Shown here: positions 26,728-36,338 of the stretch, one piece after another
How the letters are laid out: each line of letters opens with the position of its first letter
Position numbering within the stretch: the stretch's first letter is position 1
Assembly: GCA_044228795.1 (NCBI GenBank)
Contig: JBGAUE010000005.1
Coordinates: forward strand, 109,947-173,946
Direction of reading: 5' to 3'
Length of the DNA: 64,000 bases
DNA from: M0108 sp044228795
Lineage (GTDB): Bacteria > Pseudomonadota > Gammaproteobacteria > Chromatiales > Chromatiaceae
Program-made: the position numbers and the translations under genes
Notes under the pieces: generated by a model
Told to the model about the DNA's origin: nothing
Seen by the model: the letters and a program-made list of their open reading frames with translations, nothing else
The model's database searches: none

Positions 26728-27408
26728 ATGCTGAGCGGTCTGGAACAAATCATGGCGGCCTTTCTGGTGGGCCTGCTGGGGGGCGTGCATTGCGTCGGCA
26801 TGTGCGGGGGAATTGTCGGCACCCTGACCCTGGGGCTGCCCGCCGGGGTGCGCTCCAGCGCTCCGCGCCTTTTCCCTTATCAGTTCACCTACAATCTGGG
26901 CCGCATAGGCGGCTATGGGGTGGCTGGGGCCTTGATGGGCGGTATCGGCCAAGCAGCCATCGCCATCCTGCCGCTGCAGCGTACGCTCTATTTGCTGGCG
27001 GCGATCTTTATGATTCTGCTGGGGCTATTTCTGGCGGGTTGGTGGCCAGGCTTGGCGCGTCTTGAAGGGCTGGGGGCGGGGCTGTGGCGGCAGGTCGAGC
27101 CTCTGGGAAGGCGGCTCCTGCCGATCCGCTCCCTGGGCCAGGCTCTCGGGGTCGGCTTTGTCTGGGCCTGGATCCCTTGCGGCCTGGTCTATAGCGTACT
27201 CATCTGGGCCCTGTCAGCCGGGAGTGCCGGCCAAGGTGCCTTGCTGTTGCTGGCCTTTGGTTTGGGCACCTTGCCCACCCTCCTGGGCCTCGGCATGCTG
27301 GCCGGCGCGGCGGCGCGCTTTGCCGAACAACTATGGATGCGCCGCCTGGCGGGAGCTTTGGTGTTGGGATTTGGCCTGCATGCCCTCTGGCAGTTGTTGC
27401 CGAGTTGA
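26728..27408 (+). CDS. TauE/SafE (UreH-like) family membrane protein
   Basis: About 226 aa with six predicted transmembrane helices. The family hallmark GGVHCVGMCGGIVG is near the N-terminus, and VWAWIPCGLVYSVL and FGLGTLPTLLGLGM follow. Relatives transport sulfur oxyanions or metal and some assist cytochrome oxidase copper loading; the Cys-Gly-Met-Cys motif suggests metal handling. The ATG at 26728 is chosen because GGGAGG lies about 9 nt upstream. Confidence 0.85.
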   Translation: MLSGLEQIMAAFLVGLLGGVHCVGMCGGIVGTLTLGLPAGVRSSAPRLFPYQFTYNLGRIGGYGVAGALMGGIGQAAIAILPLQRTLYLLAAIFMILLGLFLAGWWPGLARLEGLGAGLWRQVEPLGRRLLPIRSLGQALGVGFVWAWIPCGLVYSVLIWALSAGSAGQGALLLLAFGLGTLPTLLGLGMLAGAAARFAEQLWMRRLAGALVLGFGLHALWQLLPS

Positions 27409-27470
27409 AGACCCGCCGTTTCGGGAGGGCCCGGACTCAAAGAGCTGGGTAGGGCCTCATCCCTTGTCCT

Positions 27471-27917
27471 TCATTCCGTGAAAAACTCCTGATCCATGCG
27501 GATACGCACGGCCTTTTCGCTACCTTGGGGCTTGACCTCGATGGCGAAGTTGATGGTCTGGGCGTTCTGGACGGGAAACTCGCCGATGTAGTAAATGGCG
27601 TTACCCTCGCGGATCTCCTTCATGACCAGGGGGGATTTCTGACCGGTCAACAGGAGGATTTCCGCTTTAAGATCCGCCGGGACCGGCGTGCCGGTGGTAT
27701 CGGGAACATCCTTGATAACACTCACATTGAGCAGGCCGCGGAATTTGCTGCGCTGGAGGCCATAAGCCTTGGCGATCTCAGGCGTCAGGGTGTCCGCGGA
27801 GAAGGCGTTGTGATGGATGGTGAAGCCATCCGCGTTGGTGCTGTTCTCGGCGCTGGCCCAGGAGGGCATTAGCAGGGCGGCGGCACACAGCAGGCCAAGG
27901 AAGGAAGTGTGTTTCAT
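27471..27917 (-). CDS. DUF4426 domain-containing periplasmic protein
   Basis: 148 aa from MKHTSFLGLLCAAALLMPSWASA, a clear signal peptide. The mature domain contains the conserved IHHNAFSADTLTPEIAKAYG and VKPQGSEKAVRIRMDQEFF. It is the last gene of the conserved rdgB-yggS-proC-yggT-yggU run, matching the order around PA0387-PA0394 of Pseudomonas. Function unknown. Confidence 0.85.
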   Translation of the reverse strand: MKHTSFLGLLCAAALLMPSWASAENSTNADGFTIHHNAFSADTLTPEIAKAYGLQRSKFRGLLNVSVIKDVPDTTGTPVPADLKAEILLLTGQKSPLVMKEIREGNAIYYIGEFPVQNAQTINFAIEVKPQGSEKAVRIRMDQEFFTE

Positions 27918-28012
27918 GGTGATTCCTCTGATAGGGAGGCCTTGCGACCCGACAGTGCCAATAATTGGTGACGACAGGATGGGTTTGAAAGTGGGTATCG
28001 CCTCGATTCCTG

Positions 28013-28315
28013 TCAGCGCGGCGGTAAAAAGTCGGGAAGCCGCCCGGGCGCCTGTATGCGTACCCACTTGAGTCGGGCTTGTTCGCCACTGACCAGGGCA
28101 ACCCGGGACTGGGGTACTGCGAACAGCTTGGCCAGGAAACGACGCAGGTGGGCGTTGGCCTTACCCGCCACGGGGGGGGCTGTGAGGCGGATCTTAAGGT
28201 GATCGCCGGCAGCTTCACCAATGGCATCGGCGCTGGCGCGAGGTTGCACGCGCAGGCTCAGCAGCAGGTCAGGGCCCTCCCAGCGATACCAGGGGTTTTC
28301 TGCCGGTACCGTCAC
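28013..28315 (-). CDS. yggU: DUF167 (YggU) family protein
   Basis: 100 aa. Contains the conserved LRVQPRASADAI, KIRLTAPPVAGKANAHLRRFLAK and SRVALVSGEQARLK stretches of DUF167. Small alpha/beta protein of unknown role, always near yggT/proC. It starts 13 bp after the yggT stop. Confidence 0.9.
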   Translation of the reverse strand: MTVPAENPWYRWEGPDLLLSLRVQPRASADAIGEAAGDHLKIRLTAPPVAGKANAHLRRFLAKLFAVPQSRVALVSGEQARLKWVRIQAPGRLPDFLPPR

Positions 28316-28328
28316 CCCGGCTTTGAAC

Positions 28329-28904
28329 CTAGAAGGGACTGCCGGTGAGCAGTTTCAGGGGCGGTATCAGCAACATTTGCAGCAGAACCAGCCCGATGGT
28401 CACGGCGATGGGCGAGAGGTCCAGGCCGCCGAAGTCCGGAAGGCGCCGCTGCACCGGCACCATGACCGGGTCCGTCAGGGTTTCAATGAGGTTGACGATG
28501 GGATTAGCGGGGTTCTGATTGACCCAACTCAGGATGACGCGGACGATGACGGCATAGATAAAGATGTCGATCGTCAGTTCGACGAGGGCCGGGATCGACC
28601 AGACGATAGCGCCAATGGCGGCCAGACCCAGGCCCGCCAGAATCCCCACCAGAAAAAACACCGCCGTCTTGACCAACCAGGCCAGGACCAGGGAGGAGAT
28701 GTCCATGCCCCGGATGCCGGGAATGATGCGGCGCAGGGGCATGAGTACCGGGCTGGTAGCCTTGACCACGAACTGGGATATGGGGTTGTAGTAGTCCACC
28801 TTGGTCAGTTGCAACAGGAAGCGCAGCATGGCTACGAAGGCATAGAGGCCGCCCAGGGTCTGGATGAGAAATATCAGTGGATTGGTGAGATAGTTGCCAG
28901 TCAT
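28329..28904 (-). CDS. yggT: YggT family integral membrane protein
   Basis: 191 aa. Two copies of a helix-helix-amphipathic unit, each ending in a P(V/L)MPxxR-like segment (SPVLMPLRRIIPG and TDPVMVPVQRRLPD). The duplication is visible in the sequence and is characteristic of YggT. Implicated in osmotic or ion homeostasis. Its ATG overlaps the proC stop by 4 nt. Confidence 0.92.
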   Translation of the reverse strand: MTGNYLTNPLIFLIQTLGGLYAFVAMLRFLLQLTKVDYYNPISQFVVKATSPVLMPLRRIIPGIRGMDISSLVLAWLVKTAVFFLVGILAGLGLAAIGAIVWSIPALVELTIDIFIYAVIVRVILSWVNQNPANPIVNLIETLTDPVMVPVQRRLPDFGGLDLSPIAVTIGLVLLQMLLIPPLKLLTGSPF

Positions 28905-29731
28905 GGATTGGTTGCCAGCAGGGTGGAGAGTTCCTGGGAGCGAGCTTGGGCAGCGCGCACGGCCCGGGAGACCAGGTTGGAAAAATCACCATTCATCAGC
29001 ACCTGAATAGCGCTTTCGGTGGTGCCGCCGGGCGAGGTCACGCGTTCACGCAACTCCTTGGGATCGAGACTGCTTTCCATGGCCATCCGGGCGGCACCCA
29101 AGGCAGTCTGGATGGTCAGGAGACGGGCGCTCTCGGCGTCAAGGCCCAACTCTACGGCCACCTTCTCCAGTTCCTCCATGAGCAGGAAGAAGTAGGCCGG
29201 TCCGCTTCCGGAGACGGCGGTGACCGCATCCAGCAGTTCCTCTTCATCCACCCAGCGGGTGAGGCCCCCGGCACGCATGATCGTCTCGGCACGGTTACGT
29301 TGCCCGGGGCTGACCGCGGGAGTGGCGTGCAGGACGATGGCGCCAGCCTGAATCATGGCCGGGGTATTGGGCATGGTGCGCACCAAGGGGCGCGGCCCGC
29401 CGAGCCAGGCCTGGATGCTGGCCTCGCGGATGCCTGCCATTATGGATATATAGAGCGGGACCTTGGTGGTTACAGCCTGGCCCAGGCTGGAGCAAACGGA
29501 GTGGGCCATCTGGGGCTTGACGCACAGCAGCACCACGTCTGCTGCGCCCTGTGCGGTGGCGTTATCCTGGGTAACCCGCACCCCATAGTGGCGCACCAGC
29601 TGCTCCCGTTTATCCGCGTCGGGTTCGCTGACGATGAGATCGGCCGGGTCGTAACCATCGCTGACCAATCCGGCGATCAGGCTGCTGGCCATGTGGCCGC
29701 CCCCGATGAAGGCGATCGTCTCTCGTGTCAT
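28901..29731 (-). CDS. proC: Pyrroline-5-carboxylate reductase
   Basis: 276 aa. N-terminal Rossmann motif IAFIGGGHMASSLIAGL binds NAD(P)H. The C-terminal dimer domain carries the ProC signature region (VTAVSGSGPAYFFLLMEEL and TSPGGTTESAIQVL). Performs the last step of proline synthesis. Confidence 0.95.
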   Translation of the reverse strand: MTRETIAFIGGGHMASSLIAGLVSDGYDPADLIVSEPDADKREQLVRHYGVRVTQDNATAQGAADVVLLCVKPQMAHSVCSSLGQAVTTKVPLYISIMAGIREASIQAWLGGPRPLVRTMPNTPAMIQAGAIVLHATPAVSPGQRNRAETIMRAGGLTRWVDEEELLDAVTAVSGSGPAYFFLLMEELEKVAVELGLDAESARLLTIQTALGAARMAMESSLDPKELRERVTSPGGTTESAIQVLMNGDFSNLVSRAVRAAQARSQELSTLLATNP

Positions 29732-29791
29732 GTCACTTCAATTCCTGAGTTGGGACCTGGGCGACGATTTTAGACTAAGTTTCTCCCCAAA

Positions 29792-30490
29792 TTATGGTCT
29801 TTCCCCAAAAATGGCTGTGCCTATCCGTACCCAGGTCGCTCCCTCCGCGATCGCGGCTTCCAGGTCATCAGACATACCCATGGAAAGCTCCCGGAGGGGG
29901 CAGTCCGAGGTGGCCAGGCGGTCCCGCAACTGGCGGAGTGCCAGAAAGGGCTGGCGCTGTGCGGCTTCCCCCACTGCCGGGGCTGGCATACACATGAGCC
30001 CGACGACTGCCAGGCCCGGCAGTTTACGGCAAGCGGCAAGCAAGGCGGCGGCCTCCTCGGGGGGGACGCCGTTCTTGGTCTCCTCGCCACTGACGTTGAT
30101 TTGCAGGCAGACCTTGAGCGGCGGCAGCTTGGGCGGGCGCTGGTGCGAGAGCCGTTCGGCATGGTGGGCATCGTCCAGGCCGTGCACCCAATGGCAATGC
30201 TCGGCGATCTGGCGCGTCTTGTTGGCCTGGATCTGGCCGATGAAATGCCACTCCAGGGGCAGGTCCGCCAGGTCGGTCATCTTGGCGAGGGCCTCCTGGA
30301 GGTAGTTTTCGCCGAAGGCCAACTGACCGGCGGCATGGGCCAGGCGGATGGCCGCAACGCTCTGTCTCTTGCTGACGGCCAGAAGGGCGACGCTGCCGGG
30401 CTCGCGACCAAAGCGAGTCTCGGCGGCCCTGATCCGGCCTTGCACCGCGGCCAGGCCGGCCGCGACGGAGGGAGTAGCTGGAAGGGACAT
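29792..30490 (-). CDS. yggS: YggS family PLP homeostasis protein
   Basis: 232 aa, alanine-racemase-like TIM barrel. LLAVSKRQSVAAIRLA contains the PLP lysine, followed by FGENYLQEAL, WHFIGQIQANKTRQIAE and SMGMSDDLEAAIAEGATWVRIG. Binds pyridoxal phosphate and buffers its cellular supply; no known catalytic activity. Confidence 0.95.
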   Translation of the reverse strand: MSLPATPSVAAGLAAVQGRIRAAETRFGREPGSVALLAVSKRQSVAAIRLAHAAGQLAFGENYLQEALAKMTDLADLPLEWHFIGQIQANKTRQIAEHCHWVHGLDDAHHAERLSHQRPPKLPPLKVCLQINVSGEETKNGVPPEEAAALLAACRKLPGLAVVGLMCMPAPAVGEAAQRQPFLALRQLRDRLATSDCPLRELSMGMSDDLEAAIAEGATWVRIGTAIFGERP

Positions 30491-30514
30491 CCTGGGCTCC
30501 GGCGGGAGGCTGGT

Positions 30515-31129
30515 TCAGGCCTCACCCTTGAGGTAGCGAACCAGTTGGGCCAGGGCCTGACCGCGATGGCTGAGGCGGTTTTTGGTGGCGGGGTCCAGCT
30601 CGGCAGAGCTGAGGCCCTCGCTCGGGACGAAAAAAATGGGGTCGTAACCGAAGCCGTTCTCACCGCGCGGCCCCTCCAGGATGATGCCATCCCAGGTGCC
30701 CTGGCAGATCACCGGCGTCGGGTCCTCGGCGTGGCGCATATAGACCATCAGGCACTGGAAGCGGGCCGTGCGCTGCTCCGCCGGCACCCCCTCAAGGGTT
30801 TGCAGCAACTTGTCGAGGTTGTCCAGGTCCGATGCACCGGCGCCTGCGAAGCGGGCGGAATAGATGCCCGGCGCCCCCGCCAGGGCATCGACCTCGATGC
30901 CGGAGTCGTCGGCAATGGCCGCTAGGCCGCTATGGGCGGCGGCGTTGCGTGCCTTGATAATGGCATTCTCGACAAAGCTCAGGCCCGTTTCCTCCATCTC
31001 GACAACCCCTAGCTCGTCCTGAGGGATGACATGGATATCCTCGGCCGCGAGGAGGGCGTTGATCTCACGCACCTTGCCCGCGTTGTTGCTGGCCAGGACG
31101 ATGGACTCGCCGTGATGGGTCTTGGACAT
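30515..31129 (-). CDS. rdgB: XTP/dITP diphosphatase (RdgB/HAM1)
   Basis: 204 aa. IVLASNNAGKVREINALL, ADDSGIEVDALAGAPGIYSARF and the SHRGQAL C-terminal substrate motif are all present. Hydrolyses ITP, dITP and XTP to keep deaminated purines out of nucleic acids. Confidence 0.95.
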   Translation of the reverse strand: MSKTHHGESIVLASNNAGKVREINALLAAEDIHVIPQDELGVVEMEETGLSFVENAIIKARNAAAHSGLAAIADDSGIEVDALAGAPGIYSARFAGAGASDLDNLDKLLQTLEGVPAEQRTARFQCLMVYMRHAEDPTPVICQGTWDGIILEGPRGENGFGYDPIFFVPSEGLSSAELDPATKNRLSHRGQALAQLVRYLKGEA

Positions 31130-31159
31130 TGCGGGCTTCTCCGGCTGCAGTGAACTAAG

Positions 31160-32365
31160 TTATACCTCCCCGCGATTGTAATCCGGTTGCGCGGTGATTT
31201 TATGGATGCTGAGATCCGCACCCAGGTATTCGTCTTCCTGGCTCAAGCGCAGGCCCATGGCCGCCTTAATGGCGCCGTAGATCAGGAAACCGCCGCCGAA
31301 GGCGATCGCGACCCCCGTCAGGCTACCCGCCAGTTGGCTGCCGAAGGTCACCCCGCCAACCCCGCCCAAGGCCTGGAGCCCGAAAATCCCCGCGGCGATC
31401 CCGCCCCAAAGCCCGCACAGCCCATGCAGCGGCCAGACGCCCAGGACGTCGTCGATGCGCCATTTGTTCTGGGTCAGGGTGAAGGCGTAAACAAAGAGGC
31501 CGCCGGCCACGGCCCCGGTGATCAGGGCACCAATAGGGTGCATGAGGTCCGAGCCGGCGCAAACGGCCACCAGACCGGCCAGGGGTCCGTTATGCAGGAA
31601 GCCCGGGTCGTTCTTACCGGCGACCAGTGCCGCCAGGATACCGCCGACCATGGCCATCAGGGAGTTCACGGCCACCAGCCCGCTGACGGCCTCCAGGGTC
31701 TGGGCGGACATGACATTGAAGCCGAACCAACCCACGGTGAGTGTCCAGGCCCCGATTGACAGGAAGGGGATCGAGGAGGGCGGGTGCGCCGTGATACCAC
31801 CGTCGGTGCGATAGCGCCCTTGCCGGGGTCCAAGCAGCAGGACAGCGGCAAGACCGATCCAGCCGCCGACGGCATGCACCACAATGGAGCCGGCGAAGTC
31901 ATGAAAGGGTGCACCGAAGAGGTGCTCGATGAACGTCTGCATCCCGAGGTTGCCGTTCCAGACCAGACCCTCAAAGAAGGGGTAGAGGAGTCCGACGATC
32001 AGCAGGGAGGCGAGTAGCTGGGGATGAAAGCGGGCACGCTCAGCGATGCCGCCCGACACGATGGCCGGGATAGCGGCGGCAAAAGTCAGTAGAAAGAAAA
32101 ACTTGACTAGGGCATAGCCATGTTCGACCTGGAGGGCCGCCGCGTCGGAGAAGAAATTGACCCCGTAGGCGATCCAGTAACCGATGAAGAAATAGGCGAT
32201 GGTCGAAATAGCAAAGTCGCTCATGATCTTGGCCAAGGCATTGACCTGATTCTTGGCCCGCACCGTACCTAACTCCAGGAAGGCAAAGCCCGCGTGCATG
32301 GCCAGCACCATCACAGCGCCGATTAGGATGAAAAGGACGTCGCCGCCGGTCCTCACTGTCTCCAT
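31160..32365 (-). CDS. amt: Ammonium transporter
   Basis: 401 aa with about eleven membrane helices. Amt signatures: FAFLELGTVRAKNQVNAL, DFAGSIVVHAVGGWIGLAAV (first pore His) and WPLHGLCGLWGGIAAGIFG (second pore His). No signal peptide remnant. No glnK is adjacent, unlike many amt loci; it lies between rph and rdgB. The C-terminal tail is short and charged. Confidence 0.93.
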   Translation of the reverse strand: METVRTGGDVLFILIGAVMVLAMHAGFAFLELGTVRAKNQVNALAKIMSDFAISTIAYFFIGYWIAYGVNFFSDAAALQVEHGYALVKFFFLLTFAAAIPAIVSGGIAERARFHPQLLASLLIVGLLYPFFEGLVWNGNLGMQTFIEHLFGAPFHDFAGSIVVHAVGGWIGLAAVLLLGPRQGRYRTDGGITAHPPSSIPFLSIGAWTLTVGWFGFNVMSAQTLEAVSGLVAVNSLMAMVGGILAALVAGKNDPGFLHNGPLAGLVAVCAGSDLMHPIGALITGAVAGGLFVYAFTLTQNKWRIDDVLGVWPLHGLCGLWGGIAAGIFGLQALGGVGGVTFGSQLAGSLTGVAIAFGGGFLIYGAIKAAMGLRLSQEDEYLGADLSIHKITAQPDYNRGEV

Positions 32366-32479
32366 GGAAAGCTACCTCTGTGCAAAGGGGGTGTCGTACA
32401 AAAATGGGTGGAACATATAAGCACGATCCGTGCCGATTAGCTGGGATCACCTTAGAGGATCAGTCGGGCCATCAGGCAA

Positions 32480-33196
32480 TCAGGCCAGGCGGGCCTCGCG
32501 CTGGACGATGAGGATGTCACGGATACCCGCCTCGGCCAGATCCAGGAGGTCATTCATCTCAGCGCGGGAAAAGGTCACCCCCTCGGCCGTGCCCTGAATC
32601 TCGACGAAGCGTCCCTCGCCGTCCATGACCACGTTCATATCGGTATGGGCGGTGCAATCCTCGGCATAATCCAGGTCGAGGACAGGGACGCCGTGATAAA
32701 TACCGACGGAGACGGCGGCAATCTGGGCGGTCAGGGGGTCGCGAGCAAGCTTACCTGCGGCCAGGAGCCCTTGCACGGCATCATGCAGGGCCACCCAGGC
32801 GCCACTGATGGCGGCGGTGCGGGTGCCGCCGTCCGCCTGCAGCACGTCACAGTCCAGGGTCAGGGTGCGCTCACCCAGGGCCTTGAGATCCACCGCCGCC
32901 CGCAGGGAGCGCCCGATCAGGCGCTGGATTTCCAGGGTGCGACCACCCTGCTTACCCCGGGCCGCTTCACGTTGCATGCGCTCGTTAGTGGAGCGTGGCA
33001 GCATGCCGTACTCCGCCGTGATCCAGCCACTGCCCTTCCCCTTGAGGAAGGGCGGCACCCGCTCCTCGATACTGGCGGTGCAGAGCACGCGGGTGTCGCC
33101 GAACTCGGCCAGGACCGAGCCCTCGGCATGGCGGGTGAAGCCCCGGGTAAAGCGCTGGATACGCATCTGATCGGGGCGGCGCAGGGAAGGACGCAT
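32480..33196 (-). CDS. rph: Ribonuclease PH
   Basis: 238 aa. N-terminus MRPSLRRPDQMR is the family signature. GSGWITAEYGMLPRSTNERM and DLDYAEDCTAHTDMNVVM mark the phosphorolytic core. A 3'-5' exoribonuclease that trims tRNA 3' ends. Divergent from yicC, the standard gammaproteobacterial arrangement. Confidence 0.96.
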   Translation of the reverse strand: MRPSLRRPDQMRIQRFTRGFTRHAEGSVLAEFGDTRVLCTASIEERVPPFLKGKGSGWITAEYGMLPRSTNERMQREAARGKQGGRTLEIQRLIGRSLRAAVDLKALGERTLTLDCDVLQADGGTRTAAISGAWVALHDAVQGLLAAGKLARDPLTAQIAAVSVGIYHGVPVLDLDYAEDCTAHTDMNVVMDGEGRFVEIQGTAEGVTFSRAEMNDLLDLAEAGIRDILIVQREARLA

Positions 33197-33346
33197 GGCG
33201 GTTGCTCGTTAGCGGGTCAAGAGGGATAGAGGCCCGCATCTTCAATGCTGGGGCGGCGGAGGTCAAATGATGGGCTCGGAGGGTATCATGGGGGCCTGAG
33301 CGTCCATCTGTCGTCCATCATCCACGCCTGGGAGCCACGAGCCACC

Positions 33347-34216
33347 ATGTCCAAGAGTATGACCGCCTTTGCCCGCGAGACCCACGCCGGGGAACAGGGA
33401 GAGCTGACTTGGGAGTTACGCTCCGTAAATCACCGTTTTCTCGAACCCTTCGTGCGCCTGCCCGAGGACCTGCGCGCCCTGGAGACGGGGGTGCGCGAGC
33501 GGCTTTCCGCTCGTCTGGATCGCGGCAAAGTGGATTGCAGTCTGCGTTTCGCCCCCTCGCCAGCGGCCAGCGGCGAATTGTGCATCAACCATCGCTACCT
33601 GGAACTCCTGCTGGCGGCAGGTGCGGAAGTCGCGGCGCGGCTCGGCCACCAACCCCCGGCACCCGAGCCCTTCGACCTGCTGCGTTGGCCCGGTGTTCTG
33701 CAAGAACAAAAGCTCGACCTCGGGCCGATCCAGGCCCAGGCCCTGCAATTGCTCGACCAGACCCTGGATGTCCTGGTGGCCACGCGCGCGCGGGAGGGCG
33801 AGCGCCTCGCCGCGCTGATTCAGGACCGTTGCGACCGCCTGCTGGATTGCGTTGCCAGTGTTCGGGAGCGCATGCCCCAGGTCATGGAAGAGGTCCGCCG
33901 CCGCATTCTCGACCGCCTCGCTGAAGTCCGCGCCGAACTCGATCCCAATCGCCTGGAGCAGGAGCTGGCCCTCCTGGCTCAGCGCCTCGACGTGGACGAG
34001 GAGATGGACCGGCTGCAGGCCCATGTCCAGGAGATACGCGCCGTGATCGCCACCGACAAACCCGTCGGCCGCCGCCTCGACTTCCTCATGCAAGAACTCA
34101 ACCGCGAGGCCAACACCCTTACCTCCAAATCCTCCGATCTGGTCGTCACCCGCTTGGCCGTGGACATGAAGGTCCTGATCGAGCAGATGCGCGAGCAGAT
34201 TCAGAATCTGGAGTGA
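33347..34216 (+). CDS. yicC: YicC family endoribonuclease
   Basis: 289 aa from MSKSMTAFARETHAGEQGEL. Conserved WELRSVNHRFLEPFVRLPE and C-terminal FLMQELNREANTLTSKSSD are both present. YicC homologues are endoribonucleases that affect small-RNA turnover and stationary-phase growth. The usual next gene gmk is not here; the BREX island begins 98 bp downstream. Confidence 0.93.
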   Translation: MSKSMTAFARETHAGEQGELTWELRSVNHRFLEPFVRLPEDLRALETGVRERLSARLDRGKVDCSLRFAPSPAASGELCINHRYLELLLAAGAEVAARLGHQPPAPEPFDLLRWPGVLQEQKLDLGPIQAQALQLLDQTLDVLVATRAREGERLAALIQDRCDRLLDCVASVRERMPQVMEEVRRRILDRLAEVRAELDPNRLEQELALLAQRLDVDEEMDRLQAHVQEIRAVIATDKPVGRRLDFLMQELNREANTLTSKSSDLVVTRLAVDMKVLIEQMREQIQNLE

Positions 34217-34313
34217 TATTTTCCCCTCCATCAAAGCCTGTCGATTGTCAGTCAGGCCGACCTTGCCCTGCACGAGGTTCGCCCAACCACAAAGGAACTT
34301 CGTGCTCGCCTCC

Positions 34314-36332
34314 CTATGCCACTCCCAAGGCCTTGAACACCGCATCCACCGGGTCCGCGTAGAAAGATGTCTGGAACTTGGCGAACAGCTCGCCGGGGAC
34401 GCTGGCGATGTCGGTGACGCTCGCCATTGGCAACAGGATGCGCTTGGCCCCCGAATCGAAGGCCACCTGAAGACACTCGGCGAGGTTCTCGACGGGGATG
34501 ATGCTCCCGCCCAGACTCATGTCGCCCAGCACCACCATTTGGCCCTGGACGGGCTTTTGCAGGATTCCCGAGCACAGGGCCACGAAGCCCGGCAGAGTCA
34601 TGGCCTTGGTGGCGCCGGTGTTGTGCAGCTCGATGGTGTGCAGGTGGTAGTCGTGATCGCCGGCCTTAGCGGACCCGCTCACCCGGCTGACGTTGGCCTT
34701 GAAGTAGTCGAAGGCAACCTTCACTGCCTCTTTAGCGGCGCTGTTTGAGCCGAGGCCCGAGACATTTAGCCGCCCGCTCCCCGCCGTGGTCTGGGTTTCC
34801 AGCCGATAGAGGCCCAGATGGCCGCTGCCCCCCGTCGCCACGGTGTGCAGCACCCCCGGGTTGAGTGGACCATCCGGGATCAGCTTGTCGCCGCCCTGTT
34901 CGGGGACGCTGATGAACTTCTCCTCCCGGGTCTCCTGGTCAATGTAGGAGAAGTGGACCTCGAAGAACTCCATGCCGCCGATCTTCTTGAGCTGCTCCTT
35001 GACCCGGCGACGGGTCTCCAGGGCGTATTCCAGGCAGCGGCGCACCGCCTCCTTGTCGTAATCGCTCTGGGGGTAAAGCAGCTTGAGCAGTCCCGAAACG
35101 GTGCGGCGCACCGCGATGGTGTCGCGTTGGTTGAGGTCCCTACCGAGCTTGAAGTGGCGGTCGATGGCATCCGAGAAGTTGCGTTTGCGCATCTCGCGCA
35201 TGAACTCGGCCAGATAGTCGGTGATGAGCCCGTACTGGTTGGTGAAGAACTCGGGGCGCATCTTCGGGACTTCCCAGCCGGGGATGTAGGCGTGGAAGCG
35301 GTCGAAGAAGGCCGAGTCGATCATGGCCTCGGGGAAGGGCGCCAGGAGGTGACTGGTCTTCACCAGGGTGTCCACCGGCTGGTTGATGTTGCCCACGAAC
35401 ACCATGCTCGCCGACGCTTGCACGGCATCGCGCCCACGGGCGAAGGACCCCGAGGCCATGAAGTCCTTCATGATCTGCACGCCGTCCTTATCCTTAAAGG
35501 ACATTCCCGCCACCTCGTCGAAGGCTACCACGTCCCACAGGCCCACCAAGCCAACGATACGGCGTGCCATGTTGTAGAAGAGGTTGGCCACCGTGGTCTG
35601 CCCACCGGAGATGAGGATGCTGTTGGGGCTGATCTCTTTGTAAATGTGGCTCTTGCCGGTCCCACGCGGCCCCAGTTCGCAGCAGTTGTAGTTGTTCTCG
35701 ACGAAGGGGACCATCCGCGCCAGCAGGTGCCACTTCACCCGCTCATTCAGATTCGCCGGCTCCATGCCCGTGGAGCGGCAGAGCACATCGATCCACTGCG
35801 TCTCGGAGAAGGCCTTGCGCCCTGCGAACAACCCCTCCAGATCCATGTTAGGCATCTGGATAGGTTTGAGGTCGCCGATGGTGAAGGGTGAGCCCTTCTG
35901 CCCCTCCTCGAAGTAGTAGTGGAGGGTGACGATGCACCAGATCCCGCCCACCAGCAGCTTCTCGAACTGCTTGACGGTGCTCCCGGAGATTTCGGCGTCC
36001 TTGACACCCAGGTTGGAGAGGAGAGCCTCGTAACTGTCCCGGCGCTCATTGAGGTGCACCGTCACCTTGTCGATGACCTTGTAGCTACCGCGCTCCTTGA
36101 TCTTGGACTTGACCTTTTCCGCCTCATCCGGGCGCACATAGTTCTCAGCGAGGATGGTCTTCACCGTCTCCAGGCCGTCGCGGATGATCTCCTCGTCATC
36201 GGAGGCGCAATACATGCCGAGCAGGTACTCCAGCACATAGACGGGCACGTTCGCCCCTTCCTTGATCAGCTTGGTCAGGTCCTTGCGGACCACCTTGCCG
36301 GCGAAGTGTTGATTGAGGAGCTCGTCTAGCAT
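34314..36332 (-). CDS. brxL: BREX system Lon-like AAA+ protein BrxL
   Basis: 672 aa, last gene of the type 1 BREX set. AAA+ Walker A GPRGTGKSH is at residues 221-229, with VVAFDEVAGM as Walker B. The C-terminal quarter aligns with the Lon protease fold (VVLGDMSLGGSIIPVENLAE). The Lon catalytic Ser and Lys positions appear to be non-catalytic here, agreeing with reports that BrxL is a DNA-binding AAA+ restriction factor rather than a protease. No Shine-Dalgarno is visible: a heptamer array starts 6 bp upstream of the ATG. Confidence 0.93.
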   Translation of the reverse strand: MLDELLNQHFAGKVVRKDLTKLIKEGANVPVYVLEYLLGMYCASDDEEIIRDGLETVKTILAENYVRPDEAEKVKSKIKERGSYKVIDKVTVHLNERRDSYEALLSNLGVKDAEISGSTVKQFEKLLVGGIWCIVTLHYYFEEGQKGSPFTIGDLKPIQMPNMDLEGLFAGRKAFSETQWIDVLCRSTGMEPANLNERVKWHLLARMVPFVENNYNCCELGPRGTGKSHIYKEISPNSILISGGQTTVANLFYNMARRIVGLVGLWDVVAFDEVAGMSFKDKDGVQIMKDFMASGSFARGRDAVQASASMVFVGNINQPVDTLVKTSHLLAPFPEAMIDSAFFDRFHAYIPGWEVPKMRPEFFTNQYGLITDYLAEFMREMRKRNFSDAIDRHFKLGRDLNQRDTIAVRRTVSGLLKLLYPQSDYDKEAVRRCLEYALETRRRVKEQLKKIGGMEFFEVHFSYIDQETREEKFISVPEQGGDKLIPDGPLNPGVLHTVATGGSGHLGLYRLETQTTAGSGRLNVSGLGSNSAAKEAVKVAFDYFKANVSRVSGSAKAGDHDYHLHTIELHNTGATKAMTLPGFVALCSGILQKPVQGQMVVLGDMSLGGSIIPVENLAECLQVAFDSGAKRILLPMASVTDIASVPGELFAKFQTSFYADPVDAVFKALGVA

Positions 36333-36338
36333 GTGTTT

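Noticed and set aside
34818..35891. 357-codon open frame on the plus strand opposite brxL
   Set aside because: Antisense to the conserved AAA+ and central region of BrxL, with His/Val/Leu-rich shadow composition and no domain.
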